DNA of 64,000 nt from Cytophagales bacterium (GCA_020402945.1 JADBYQ010000052.1:42834-106833), one strand, 5' to 3'; shown: positions 44,729 to 54,256, numbered from the stretch's first letter. Notes: a model not told the origin generated them from the sequence alone. Translations and numbers: made by a program.

Positions 44729-47700
44729 ATGAGTGAAGAAATACTAAGGGCGCTTACCCAACTCTTTGCAATCATCACCAAACAAGACGGTGGTGTGACT
44801 GAAAACGAGCGTCAATTTGTAATTACTTTTTTTAGAACCGAACTAGATCAAGACTCGATTAAAGAGTACCTTGAGGTATACGATAACATCTCAGGCTACA
44901 ATAAGCAAGGCTTAGGCGATGACGAAAAAAACAAGCTCACTTCTGTAAGAGACTCTGTTAAAACGTTAGGTATCTGTAAAAAAATTAACAAAACCCTTAC
45001 GCAAAAGCAAAAAGTGGTTGTGTTGATTAAGCTGCTAGAGCTGATCGGCTCCGACAAGAACTTCACTCCACAGCGTATCGAAATCATCAATACCGTTTCG
45101 ACCGTATTTAATATTGACCAAAAGGAATATAACCTCATAGAAAAGTTTATTACAACAGAGCAGATCGAAGAGCTGAACTTTTCTGATATTCTTATTTTAA
45201 ATGGCGGCTCTGAGAAATCAGCCGAACTTCAAAAACATACACATGGCCACATCGCTGGCACTCTGATTTTTATGCGGGTCAGTAGTGTGGAAATGTATTT
45301 CACTAAATACCTGGGTGAAGAGCTAAATATTCTCAATGGATTTATCATGCAGTCCAATCGGGTGTATTTGTTTTCGCATGGGAGCACCATCAAAACACAG
45401 GCAGGGGACGCGCTTTACTATAGCGATCTGGTGGCGCACTTTAATGAAGAAATTAAAACCACAAAGCTCTCATTTAATGCCAACGTAGAAGAATTCAAGT
45501 TTCCCAATGGAGCCATTGGACTTCGAGATGTTTTGATTACTGAAGGACCGGGTAAGTTGATCGGTATTATGGGAGCTAGTGGTGCGGGTAAAACAACGCT
45601 CCTACTCACACTTGCAGGCTTGGAAAAGCCCTCTAAGGGTGAAGTTTTAATAAATGGCTTTGATATCCACAATGAGAAAGACAAGATCCAAGGTGTGATT
45701 GGATTTGTCTCTCAGGACGACCTTCTCATTGAAGAGTTAACGGTCTATCAAAATCTCTATTACAATGCCAAACTATGCTTTGCAACTTTCACGGAGGCGC
45801 AACTGCATGAACGAGTGATGGAAACCCTCGAAAATCTGGGACTCGACCAGCGCAAAGACCTGACAGTAGGCAGTGTGCTCGATAAAAAAATAAGCGGTGG
45901 ACAACGCAAACGCCTCAATATTGCATTGGAACTTATTCGAGAACCAGCGATACTTTTCTTGGACGAGCCAACTTCGGGGCTGTCATCTCGCGACTCGGAA
46001 AATGTTATAGATCTGTTGAAAGAACTTTCGCTGAAAGGGAAGCTAATTTTTGTCGTTATACACCAGCCATCTTCAGATATCTATAAGATGTTCGACAAGA
46101 TGATCATTATGGATACCGGAGGCTATACGGCCTATTATGGTGCCCCAGTGGAAGCGGTCAGCTACTTTAAAAAAGCAACCCTTCAGGTGGACAGCAATCG
46201 CGGCCAATGCGAAACCTGTGGTAACGTAAACCCTGAACAAATCTTTAATATCATCGAAGCCAAAGTGGTGGATGAGTATGGTCAACCCACCAACAAGCGA
46301 AAGATTACGCCACCCCAATGGCACGAAAAATACAAAGAGCGATTTAAGATCAATCGAATCGAAGATGTAAAAGAAGAGCCACCTAGTACGCTCAATATTC
46401 CAAGTCGATTTAAGCAAACCGCGATTTTTGCTACCCGCGATTTTCTTTCAAAGCTAAGCAATAAACAATACCTATTAATTAATTTGCTGGAAGCGCCTTT
46501 GTTGGCGGCTATTCTCGCGTTTATCATTAAATACAAAAGTGCGCCAGGAGGCAAAGATTATATATTTCGCTTCAACGATAATTTCCCCGCCTTCCTTCTG
46601 ATGTCAATTATTGTGGCGCTCTTTATGGGGCTGACAGTAAGTGCCGAAGAAATAATTCGCGACCGAAAGATCTTGAAACGAGAATCGTTCTTAAATCTGA
46701 GCTGGAATAGTTATTTGATTTCAAAACTGTCCATTCTTTTCCTTCTGTCGGCTATACAAACCTTAACCTTTGTCATCGTTGGAAATGTAATTCTGGAAAT
46801 CCACGGAATGACTTTTGCATTTTGGTTTGTGTTGTTCACCACATCCTGTTTGGCTAACGTATTGGGTTTAAATATTTCATCTGCTTTCAACTCTGCCGTC
46901 ACCGTCTACGTAATGATTCCGCTTTTGCTGATTCCTCAAATGATTTTGAGCGGACTACTTTTCAACTTTGACAAATTGAATGGAATCATTGCCACCAAGG
47001 GCAAAGTACCAGTGGTGGCCGATTTAATGACATCTAGATGGGCTTACGAAGCAATGGCTACTTATCAATTTAAGAATAATGACTATGAAGCCACCCTCTT
47101 TAAGTATGAAAAAGAAGAGGCAAAAGCAGACTTCAAAGCAGCCTATTTGGCCGATGAACTAAAAAAAAGAAATCTATTTGTTCTGGAGAACTTCGAATCA
47201 AAAAATGATTCACTCAAGAAACTGGTTGCTACAAACCTTTCGATCATTGATGAGAATTTGAAAAACGAACCCTTCCGGAAGGGCCTTGAGAAAATCAACC
47301 TTTCAAAAGCACTTGAACCCCCAAATTATTCACAAGCCGTAGGTTCCCTATTGTCGAACTATTTTGACGAATACCGGAAACACTATCAAAAAATATACAA
47401 CCAAAATGTTTATCTGATTGAAAAACGAATGGCTTTCGATGAGAAAAATGGCGTGAATATTAACCATGAGAAGAACAAGCACTACAATGAGAGTTTGGCG
47501 GATCTCGTAAAAAACATCAACACCAAAGAACGTTTGCTGGAATACAGAGGGAAGCTGATTCAACAGATCAATCCAATCTTTCAGGAAACAAATCCAGCCA
47601 ATGTGATGGATTATAGAACTGCCTTTTTCCTACCCCAAAAGAACTTGGTAGGAATCTCTATTGATACCTATTGGTTTAATCTACTGGTGATTTGGGTAAT

Positions 47701-47812
47701 GGCTCTATTGTTATATACAGCTTTGTACTTTGAATGGCTCAGAAACCTGATTGATTGGTTTGGAAAGGTGAATATTCCAAACAATGTCACAATGCCGTTC
47801 AAGCGGAAGTAG
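44729..47812 (+). CDS. ABCG-type exporter with N-terminal TerB-like domain
   Basis: This 1027-aa protein combines a TerB-like helical domain (about 1-145; LTQLFAIITKQDGGVTENER), a linker domain with YYSDL motif (about 150-260), an ATPase and a membrane part. Walker A is GASGAGKTT (about 281), the signature ISGGQRKRL, Walker B ILFLDEPTSGLSS (about 408) and the switch histidine in VVIHQPSSD. Five membrane helices (about 580-785) are followed by a charged loop of about 200 residues and a last helix (about 985-1005), the ABCG layout with an enlarged external loop. Its substrate is unknown. Confidence 0.9.
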   Translation: MSEEILRALTQLFAIITKQDGGVTENERQFVITFFRTELDQDSIKEYLEVYDNISGYNKQGLGDDEKNKLTSVRDSVKTLGICKKINKTLTQKQKVVVLIKLLELIGSDKNFTPQRIEIINTVSTVFNIDQKEYNLIEKFITTEQIEELNFSDILILNGGSEKSAELQKHTHGHIAGTLIFMRVSSVEMYFTKYLGEELNILNGFIMQSNRVYLFSHGSTIKTQAGDALYYSDLVAHFNEEIKTTKLSFNANVEEFKFPNGAIGLRDVLITEGPGKLIGIMGASGAGKTTLLLTLAGLEKPSKGEVLINGFDIHNEKDKIQGVIGFVSQDDLLIEELTVYQNLYYNAKLCFATFTEAQLHERVMETLENLGLDQRKDLTVGSVLDKKISGGQRKRLNIALELIREPAILFLDEPTSGLSSRDSENVIDLLKELSLKGKLIFVVIHQPSSDIYKMFDKMIIMDTGGYTAYYGAPVEAVSYFKKATLQVDSNRGQCETCGNVNPEQIFNIIEAKVVDEYGQPTNKRKITPPQWHEKYKERFKINRIEDVKEEPPSTLNIPSRFKQTAIFATRDFLSKLSNKQYLLINLLEAPLLAAILAFIIKYKSAPGGKDYIFRFNDNFPAFLLMSIIVALFMGLTVSAEEIIRDRKILKRESFLNLSWNSYLISKLSILFLLSAIQTLTFVIVGNVILEIHGMTFAFWFVLFTTSCLANVLGLNISSAFNSAVTVYVMIPLLLIPQMILSGLLFNFDKLNGIIATKGKVPVVADLMTSRWAYEAMATYQFKNNDYEATLFKYEKEEAKADFKAAYLADELKKRNLFVLENFESKNDSLKKLVATNLSIIDENLKNEPFRKGLEKINLSKALEPPNYSQAVGSLLSNYFDEYRKHYQKIYNQNVYLIEKRMAFDEKNGVNINHEKNKHYNESLADLVKNINTKERLLEYRGKLIQQINPIFQETNPANVMDYRTAFFLPQKNLVGISIDTYWFNLLVIWVMALLLYTALYFEWLRNLIDWFGKVNIPNNVTMPFKRK

Positions 47813-47861
47813 ATTTGGGAACCTAGGCTGAATTATTAATTTTGTAAAGATTTTGCAAATT

Positions 47862-48755
47862 ATGAGAGTATTCTTGATTTTACTACTCGCCCTGTTTTTG
47901 ACTTCTTGCGGCACGAGCAAAAAGCCAGATGAACAAGCCTTTTTAAATAGTCTGGATTCTGCCAAAAGTGGGCCTACCATAGATGAAGAGGTTATTAACA
48001 GCATTCTCCAGCAGATACCAAGCCCGCTAGAGATCTCGGTTCTGTTAAAGGAATCGGGAACGAAGTACAATGTGGGTATGCTAAACACCCCCGATAATCT
48101 CTCAAAATATAATAGTAACTACAAAAAAGCGCTCAATTTGGGTGTTTTTGGTACTGATTTAGGGTACACCAACATCTACGAACAGAATCAGGATGGTATT
48201 AGATACCTCTCATCGATCAAATCGCTGGCTGACGGGCTGAACATAGGACAATTTTTTGATATTGAGACGATTGGACGATTGGCAACAAACAGCAAAAATC
48301 TTGATTCGTTGTTATTAATCACAACTCAGAATTTCAATAGCATCAACCATTATTTGCAGACCCAAAGCCGTGCTAACCTAAGTGTTTTGCTGCTTATTGG
48401 GGGATGGGTGGAGGCTATGCAGATTACCTGCCAGGTGGCTGCCAAAGACATTAAGAATAAAGAGCTTCGAGAGAAAATAGGCGAACAAAAAATAATTCTT
48501 GAACAGATCGTTCTTTTACTCTCGTTCTACAAAGATGACGCAAACATGGCATCTTTATTGAATGACATGAACGAATTGAAGGTTGCCTTTGACAAAATCA
48601 ATATTACCTACACGTATAAAGAATCTACCATGGAAATTGTTGACGGGGTTGCGGTTATCAAAGACAATAGTACTACAACTATTAATGTCACCAATGAGGA
48701 TATTGAGGCGATCCGGACGTTAACGAATTCTATCAGAAACAAAATAATTGGCTAA
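47862..48755 (+). CDS. Lipoprotein of unknown function
   Basis: From ATG 47862 the protein is 297 aa, with a clean lipobox (LALFLTSC, Cys16). The tracked TTG start at 47853 adds three residues. The mature part is mainly helical with no family I can name; segments such as LLLIGGWVEAMQITCQVA suggest a buried hydrophobic helix. It follows the exporter by 49 bp on the same strand and precedes the small secreted protein by 20 bp. A role in the exporter's pathway is an inference from position. Confidence 0.8.
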   Translation: MRVFLILLLALFLTSCGTSKKPDEQAFLNSLDSAKSGPTIDEEVINSILQQIPSPLEISVLLKESGTKYNVGMLNTPDNLSKYNSNYKKALNLGVFGTDLGYTNIYEQNQDGIRYLSSIKSLADGLNIGQFFDIETIGRLATNSKNLDSLLLITTQNFNSINHYLQTQSRANLSVLLLIGGWVEAMQITCQVAAKDIKNKELREKIGEQKIILEQIVLLLSFYKDDANMASLLNDMNELKVAFDKINITYTYKESTMEIVDGVAVIKDNSTTTINVTNEDIEAIRTLTNSIRNKIIG

Positions 48756-48775
48756 TTTTACAGAATTAACTACCT

Positions 48776-49207
48776 ATGAAAAAGGCTTTTATCATAACAT
48801 TATCGTTGCTCATCATGAGTGCTGGATCCAGTGATTTAATTGGCCAGTGTAACCCAGACAATTTTGCGAACGCCTGTATCCCAAAATTGGCATCTGGCTT
48901 TAACTTTTTGAAAAGTTACAAGGTAGATGGTGAAGGTGGTTCAAAAGAAAAAGTAGAATATAGCTATGTATTTACAAAGGGCACTCAATACATGATCAAC
49001 CTTTGTACAAATGGTGCAAATACAGACGGCATCATAGTTACGCTGTATGATTCTGAACGTAATAAGGTGGCATCCAGCAAAATCAACGGACAGTTTATTT
49101 CTGCCATCGCATACCCGTGCAATGCTACTGGAATTTATTATATCCAATACACGTTTGATGGTTCTTTAGGAAAATGTGGGGGAAGCGCACTTGGTTTCAA
49201 GCGATAA
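48776..49207 (+). CDS. Small secreted protein with cysteine pairs
   Basis: This 143-aa protein has a signal peptide (about residues 1-23, ending LIGQ). The mature domain is beta-rich, with about five cysteines, consistent with disulfides (CNPDNFANAC near the N-terminus; C in LCTNG, YPCNA and GKCGGS). The strand pattern around YVFTKGTQYMINLC and YYIQYTFDG recalls bacterial pre-peptidase or jelly-roll domains, but the match is weak. It is the last gene of the SiaABC-like run. Confidence 0.72.
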   Translation: MKKAFIITLSLLIMSAGSSDLIGQCNPDNFANACIPKLASGFNFLKSYKVDGEGGSKEKVEYSYVFTKGTQYMINLCTNGANTDGIIVTLYDSERNKVASSKINGQFISAIAYPCNATGIYYIQYTFDGSLGKCGGSALGFKR

Positions 49208-49208
49208 A

Positions 49209-49258
49209 ACAAAACCAGCAAAAAAATTGAGCCTTTCTTAGTGCGGGTTTTTTTTTAC
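49209..49258 (+). terminator. Weak terminator at the end of the SiaABC-like run
   Basis: AAAACCaGC near 49211 and GCgGGTTTT near 49243-49251 can pair around a loop of about 20 nt, followed by a run of eight or more T. One mismatch and a large loop make this a weak call. Confidence 0.35.
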
Positions 49259-49268
49259 CTTTTGCCTG

Positions 49269-49907
49269 GTGGAACAACGTACAAGCACTTTTGCTTTTCA
49301 AGCGCGCTACTACAAACTAGGTCGCATTGATGACTCAACAAAGCAGGTCTGGTGGGTGCTACATGGCTATGGTCAATTGGCTCAGTACTTTGTACAAAAA
49401 TTTGAATTCCTCAGTGAAAAGGGCATTTGTGTTATTGCGCCTGAGGGCCTGTCGAAATTCTACCTATCCGGAAATGCGGGTCGCATCGGGGCAACTTGGA
49501 TGACCCGTGAAAATCGACTCGTTGAAATTGAAAATTACACCAACTACCTCGACTCCATCCTGGCCATCGAAAGTACTCCCTCCCATGTGAAAACAACCTT
49601 ACTAGGCTTTTCTCAAGGTGCCGCGACTGCTGTACGATGGGTCATGAACGGCAAACTGGAATTCGACCGATTAGTTTTGTGGGCCGGCCTTTTTCCGCCT
49701 GATATGGATTTTGACAAAGGCACCCACCTTCTACAAAACAAAGAAGTGATTGAAGTGCTGGGGAAGCACGATGAATTTATCACAAAAGAAAAAATAGCTG
49801 AGATGTATGATTTAAACACCCGACTGCAATTAAATCCGACTATAATCGAATTTGAAGGGAAGCACGAATTGGATGCAGGTGTTATCGAAAAAATTGCGTT
49901 TGGCTAG
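49269..49907 (+). CDS. Alpha/beta hydrolase, phospholipase/carboxylesterase family
   Basis: This small serine esterase of 212 aa resembles the YpfH/carboxylesterase group. The N-terminal VLHGYGQLA oxyanion loop lies near residue 30, the nucleophile elbow is GFSQGA (near residue 117), and the aspartate and histidine sit in VLGKHDEFIT and EGKHELD. It starts with GTG 49269 and no closer ATG fits. It overlaps the convergent SDR gene by 4 bp. The substrate is unknown. Confidence 0.87.
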   Translation: MEQRTSTFAFQARYYKLGRIDDSTKQVWWVLHGYGQLAQYFVQKFEFLSEKGICVIAPEGLSKFYLSGNAGRIGATWMTRENRLVEIENYTNYLDSILAIESTPSHVKTTLLGFSQGAATAVRWVMNGKLEFDRLVLWAGLFPPDMDFDKGTHLLQNKEVIEVLGKHDEFITKEKIAEMYDLNTRLQLNPTIIEFEGKHELDAGVIEKIAFG

Positions 49908-50665
49908 CCCTCCCTCTTTAGGACCGTTGCACTTGCTTGTGCCGTTGGTAGCACTACCATGTCGGCAATCACTACATGAGAGAGTCTGGTAACCGCAAAT
50001 AGAATAACATCTGCTATGTCTTCTGCGTAAAGGGGCGTTAATCCCTGATAGACCGCTTTTGCCCGCTCAGCATCTCCTTTAAAGCGAACCAGAGAAAATT
50101 CGGTTTCTACCATGCCTGGATGAATGCCCGTGACTTTGATACCAAATGGATTGAGATCCATGCGCATTCCTTTGGTGAGTGCATCCACTGCAGATTTGCT
50201 AGCACAATAGACATTTCCATTAGGGTACACTTCTTTACCGGCAATAGAGCCGATGTTGATGATATGTCCTGCTCTTCGTTCTATCATTCCTGGTATCACT
50301 TGCTTTGACACGTAAAGTAAACCTTTCACGTTGATGTCGATCATGGCATCCCAGTCTTCCACCTCTCCTGTTTGAATAGGAGCAAGCCCGTGCGCATTGC
50401 CTGCATTGTTAACTAGCACATCGATATTTTTCCACTCCCCTTGCAAAGAGCCAATGGAATGTGCTGTTTGACTGCGATCGCGTACGTCAAAGCTGAGCGA
50501 TATCACCTCTGTGACTTGACAAAGCTCGTCCGTCAGTTTTTCCAATCGGTCGCTTCTTCTGCCAGCCAGAATAAGCTTAAAATTATTTGCTGCCAATATA
50601 CATGCAGTGGCCTCTCCAATTCCTGAGGTGGCTCCGGTGATCAGTGCTATTCTGTTTGAATTCAT
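49904..50665 (-). CDS. Short-chain dehydrogenase/reductase (classical SDR)
   Basis: This NAD(P)-dependent oxidoreductase has 253 aa. The cofactor motif TGATSGIG is at residues about 10-17, the NNAG motif near 88, and the catalytic Ser and Tyr-x-x-x-Lys appear in GSIAG and YCASK. AGRR after strand 2 suggests NADP preference. It resembles the YdfG/serine 3-dehydrogenase type, but the substrate cannot be assigned from sequence alone. It is a single gene, convergent with the esterase, upstream of porT by 52 bp. Confidence 0.92.
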   Translation of the reverse strand: MNSNRIALITGATSGIGEATACILAANNFKLILAGRRSDRLEKLTDELCQVTEVISLSFDVRDRSQTAHSIGSLQGEWKNIDVLVNNAGNAHGLAPIQTGEVEDWDAMIDINVKGLLYVSKQVIPGMIERRAGHIINIGSIAGKEVYPNGNVYCASKSAVDALTKGMRMDLNPFGIKVTGIHPGMVETEFSLVRFKGDAERAKAVYQGLTPLYAEDIADVILFAVTRLSHVVIADMVVLPTAQASATVLKREG

Positions 50666-50717
50666 CTATTTCTCGAAATGATAAAAAGTATGGTGAAAGA
50701 AATATTGGTCTAAAATA

Positions 50718-51455
50718 CTATTGGAAGATGAGATAAACCCCAATCGTATTGGTGTTCAATCGGCTTAGCGGATCTTTGTACACACTCGCTTCATCGCCCA
50801 ACATGTCAACGAGGCCTCTGGTAAATCGAAGCTCGGGTGAGAACTTGAACAGCGGAAAATAAAAATCAAAACCAATACCTGCGTCCACACTCAAATTTCT
50901 TTTTAGGATGGGTATCGCACCAGACGAATTGCCAATGTCATTTTTACCGGAGGCCTCGAAAGCCGGAGTAAATCCACCTACCATGTACATCCGCACATTG
51001 CCCCTTCGCATGGATTTAAATTTTACTAAAATTGGAAATTCTACCATGGTGGTTTCGATCAACTGAGCTTGGGTGGTTCGGTTAGTATAGAAATAAGTAA
51101 GTCGATGAGAATAAAACCCGGCCTTTGGCATCAGCCGTAAATCGAAAAACTCGTTGAGCCGATAGTTAACCAAAAAACCAAGCGAGAACCCAGGAATAAA
51201 CTGAGGTTGTACAGAATGAACGGTGTCAAACTTCTTTGTAACAAACTGATTAGAATACTTTACTTCGTAGGAAGTTGAGTGTATGCCAATTGAAAATCCA
51301 TAACTGAATTTCCGATCGTCATAGTTGGGATTATGCTGCCTTGCCCATTTAAATAACTGAGCCTGCGCAGTGGCTGAGCAACACAGTAAAATTACTGTGA
51401 ATGCTACTTGACGCCTGAATAGAGACTGCTGATGCCAAATGTTAGCGCCTTGCAT
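50718..51455 (-). CDS. porT: PorT-family outer membrane protein (type IX secretion)
   Basis: This is a beta-barrel protein of the PorT/SprT family required for type IX secretion and gliding in Bacteroidota. The 245-aa chain has a signal peptide (about 14-33, ending AQAQ), followed by eight or so amphipathic strands. The order ubiE-porT is characteristic of the phylum and supports the assignment. The start at 51455 lies 52 bp inside ubiE; no later ATG, GTG or TTG precedes the signal peptide, so the overlap is real. Confidence 0.85.
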   Translation of the reverse strand: MQGANIWHQQSLFRRQVAFTVILLCCSATAQAQLFKWARQHNPNYDDRKFSYGFSIGIHSTSYEVKYSNQFVTKKFDTVHSVQPQFIPGFSLGFLVNYRLNEFFDLRLMPKAGFYSHRLTYFYTNRTTQAQLIETTMVEFPILVKFKSMRRGNVRMYMVGGFTPAFEASGKNDIGNSSGAIPILKRNLSVDAGIGFDFYFPLFKFSPELRFTRGLVDMLGDEASVYKDPLSRLNTNTIGVYLIFQ

Positions 51456-52126
51456 GATGTATCTTTATAACCCAACTCAGCTAAAATCGAAACAAAATCT
51501 TCTCCATCTGGAAATGCCCGTACTGAATCCGGAAGGTACGTATAAGCCGCAGCATCTTTAGACAACGCCTTCCCCACAGCCGGTGTAATAAACTTGAAAT
51601 AGAAATGGTACAATGGCTTAAAGTACCAGGCGGTCGGTTTTGAGAATTCAAGAATGACCAGTCTGCCTCCCGGCTTTAACACCCTCAACATCTCGGCCAA
51701 TCCTTGTCTCAAATTCTCGAAGTTCCTCACTCCAAAAGCAACGATAATGGCATCGAATTTATTGCTGTCAAAGGGCAGATTCTCGGAATCTCCGGTTCTC
51801 AATTCAATAATATGATCCAGTTTTTTAGCCACCAGTTTCTTTCGTCCGACTTCCAACATACCCTCAGAAATATCGACTCCGATGACCTGCGTGGGATTTA
51901 GTTTCATCGCTTGAATCGCAAAATCACCCGTGCCGGTCGCTACATCTAAAATTAATTTTGGACTACTTTTTTCCAATAGTCGAATGGCCTTCCTTCTCCA
52001 GCCAATGTCTACTCCAAAACTCAGGAAATGATTTAGGAAATCGTAGTTGCCACTGATAGTGTCGAACATTTTCGCCACCTGCTTCTTTTTGCCTGATGGG
52101 TCGTTTTTGTAGGGTACTACTTCCAA
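51404..52126 (-). CDS. ubiE: Demethylmenaquinone methyltransferase
   Basis: This is a SAM-dependent C-methyltransferase for the last step of menaquinone synthesis. The 240-aa protein has motif I DVATGTGDFAIQAM (about residues 62-75), and the family signatures YDFLNHFLSFGVDIGWRRKA near residue 30 and FGVRNFENLRQGL near 135. In Bacteroidota menaquinone is the usual quinone, so the MenG role is favoured over ubiquinone. Its last 52 bp overlap porT on the same strand, suggesting coupled expression. Confidence 0.96.
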   Translation of the reverse strand: MEVVPYKNDPSGKKKQVAKMFDTISGNYDFLNHFLSFGVDIGWRRKAIRLLEKSSPKLILDVATGTGDFAIQAMKLNPTQVIGVDISEGMLEVGRKKLVAKKLDHIIELRTGDSENLPFDSNKFDAIIVAFGVRNFENLRQGLAEMLRVLKPGGRLVILEFSKPTAWYFKPLYHFYFKFITPAVGKALSKDAAAYTYLPDSVRAFPDGEDFVSILAELGYKDTSCKALTFGISSLYSGVK

Positions 52127-52177
52127 CGTAATTGCTATTTGGATTTATGGAATAAATACTAAAGGCTGCAAGCTAGG

Positions 52178-54256
52178 TTATTTCCCCAGCACTTTAAATT
52201 CCACCCTACGATTAAATTGGCGACCTTCTTCTTCATCATCGTTGCTGGCCAGTGGTTTTGTCTCGCCATATCCTACCGCCTTAATTCGTCTGGTGTCAAC
52301 TCCTTTGGAAGTTAAAAAATTCTTCACTGCATTTGCCCTTCTCAATGATAAACCTAAATTGAATTTGTTGTCGCCAACACTGTCAGTATGCCCTCCAATT
52401 TCCACTTGAAGGCTGGTATTTTGCTTCATCATTGTTTCTAACTTGTTGAGTTCTGAGTAGGACTCCGTTTTGAAGGTTGCTTTTTCAAAATCAAAATAGA
52501 TGTTACGCAATATCGATACTACTCCCACTGACAACTTTCTCATTTCGATCGTTTTGTTGATTGTTTTCTCTTTCGCGCTTGCTCCTTCAATTTTTACGGT
52601 GAGCGTCTGAAAGACGTAGCCCTCCTTCTCAACAGACAAACGGTAGTCCTTTGGTGTCGTGGCAACAATCAAGAATTTCGAAGAACCTCCACCCAAATCT
52701 TCAATACCTAACACTACATTATCTTTTAGACCCTGCATTCTTACCTTCGCATCTAATGGACTTTTTGAATCAGCATCAACCACATTTATAACATATTGAA
52801 CCGGAACCACTGCCGGCTTTGGCTCTACTTTTGGCTTCACCTCTTCCACAATCGGTTCCTTTACTGGTTCCAGTTTAGGGAGCTCACTAACCGGCTCAGG
52901 TTCTTTTGCGGCAACTGGTGGCTTCTTCTCCTCTGTCGATGGTTCGATTTTGTAGATGTCTGAATACCCTAAGCCGTCTCCGCGTACCGAAGAATAATAC
53001 CAACGCTTTCCATCTTTTGTTCCTGAAAAAAAGACGTCATCATCAGGCGAATTGATGGGATAACCCATATTCTCCGGATCGCTCCACTCATTTTTCTCCT
53101 TGTCCAGTAGATTAGATTTGAAAATATCAAATCCGCCCATGCCCTTTCTGCCACGAGAACTAAAATAAAGTGTTTTCCCATCGTAGTCAATAAATGGGCC
53201 ATCTTCATCATATTCAGTATTAATTGCAGACCCCAAGTTTTTTACCCGCGACCACTCTCCGCGGCTGTCCTTTGTGCAAACATAGATATCTGAACCACCA
53301 AAGCCACCCGGTCTTTCGCTGGCGAAGTAAAGCAGCTCGCCATCTTTTGTAATTGAAATGGATGACTCGCGATACGAAGAATTGATAACACCAGGCAATG
53401 CTTCCAGCGAACTCCAAGAGCCATCTTTCTTTCGTTCAGAAAAATAAATATCGCCTCCACCATCGTCTTTGTATACAAAAAGCGAGGTCCCATCGGGGGA
53501 AAATGCAAGACTAGAATCAAAGAATTTGGTATTCAACGTGGGGCCTATGTTCTTGGCTTTCTGCCACGTAGTTCCGCTTCTGGTGGTTGTAAAAATATCT
53601 TCATAGGGCTTGTTGTCATCGGCAACATTCTCGTAAGTATTCCCATCCCTTCTGCGAGTTGTAAAAACAATTTCGTCTTCGCTGGCATTTAGAATAGGCG
53701 CAAAATCTTCGAACTCTGAGTTGATCTCTCGACCGATGTTTACGATCGAGTAGGGCTTCGGACTCGCGACAAATTCTTTTCCGTTTTTACATTCAGTAAT
53801 TCTTCGATCTACGTCTTTAATATCCACCTTATCTTTGCCTTGATAATTTGGCTTTTTAGCCAATTTGTCTTTGTAGCGGGTGTAAAAATCAATGGCTTTG
53901 TTAAACTCCAATCCGTATTGGTAACTCATGCCAATCCAATACTCTATGTCGAATCGATAGTCAGCATCCTGGCGGTAGACCCGCAAAAAGTATTTTACGG
54001 CTAGCTCCTTTCCAATGGTTTTTAAATACAATTCGCCAGCGCCAAAATTTGCCTTGATGAAGGTTGTGTCTAAGTTGGCAGCAAGCACCATCTGATCTTT
54101 TGCGTCATCCTCTGCTTTGGTCTCAGCCAGCGTGAGTTCCGCCTGAAGCATGTATTCTTTTGCTAGCTCCTTATCCTGTTCTTGCTGACCAAACATCGGA
54201 TTCAGAAAACAAAAGAAACAAGGCGAAAAAAACAGAATCCTTGAAAGGCTATACAT
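52178..54256 (-). CDS. OmpA-family protein with PD40 propeller (PorE-like)
   Basis: This 692-aa secreted protein starts at ATG 54256 (MYSLSRILFF) with a signal peptide ending MFGQ; the tracked 54289 start is possible. Order: TPR-like helices (about 20-150), PD40/WD40-like propeller (about 165-430), a low-complexity Pro/Glu/Val linker, a carboxypeptidase-regulatory-like strand domain (about 500-580) and a C-terminal OmpA domain (about 590-692; GGHTDSVGDNKFNLGLSLRR). This order matches PorE, the T9SS component that binds peptidoglycan. It lies near porT, but OmpA-PD40 proteins are numerous in this phylum. Confidence 0.88.
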   Translation of the reverse strand: MYSLSRILFFSPCFFCFLNPMFGQQEQDKELAKEYMLQAELTLAETKAEDDAKDQMVLAANLDTTFIKANFGAGELYLKTIGKELAVKYFLRVYRQDADYRFDIEYWIGMSYQYGLEFNKAIDFYTRYKDKLAKKPNYQGKDKVDIKDVDRRITECKNGKEFVASPKPYSIVNIGREINSEFEDFAPILNASEDEIVFTTRRRDGNTYENVADDNKPYEDIFTTTRSGTTWQKAKNIGPTLNTKFFDSSLAFSPDGTSLFVYKDDGGGDIYFSERKKDGSWSSLEALPGVINSSYRESSISITKDGELLYFASERPGGFGGSDIYVCTKDSRGEWSRVKNLGSAINTEYDEDGPFIDYDGKTLYFSSRGRKGMGGFDIFKSNLLDKEKNEWSDPENMGYPINSPDDDVFFSGTKDGKRWYYSSVRGDGLGYSDIYKIEPSTEEKKPPVAAKEPEPVSELPKLEPVKEPIVEEVKPKVEPKPAVVPVQYVINVVDADSKSPLDAKVRMQGLKDNVVLGIEDLGGGSSKFLIVATTPKDYRLSVEKEGYVFQTLTVKIEGASAKEKTINKTIEMRKLSVGVVSILRNIYFDFEKATFKTESYSELNKLETMMKQNTSLQVEIGGHTDSVGDNKFNLGLSLRRANAVKNFLTSKGVDTRRIKAVGYGETKPLASNDDEEEGRQFNRRVEFKVLGK

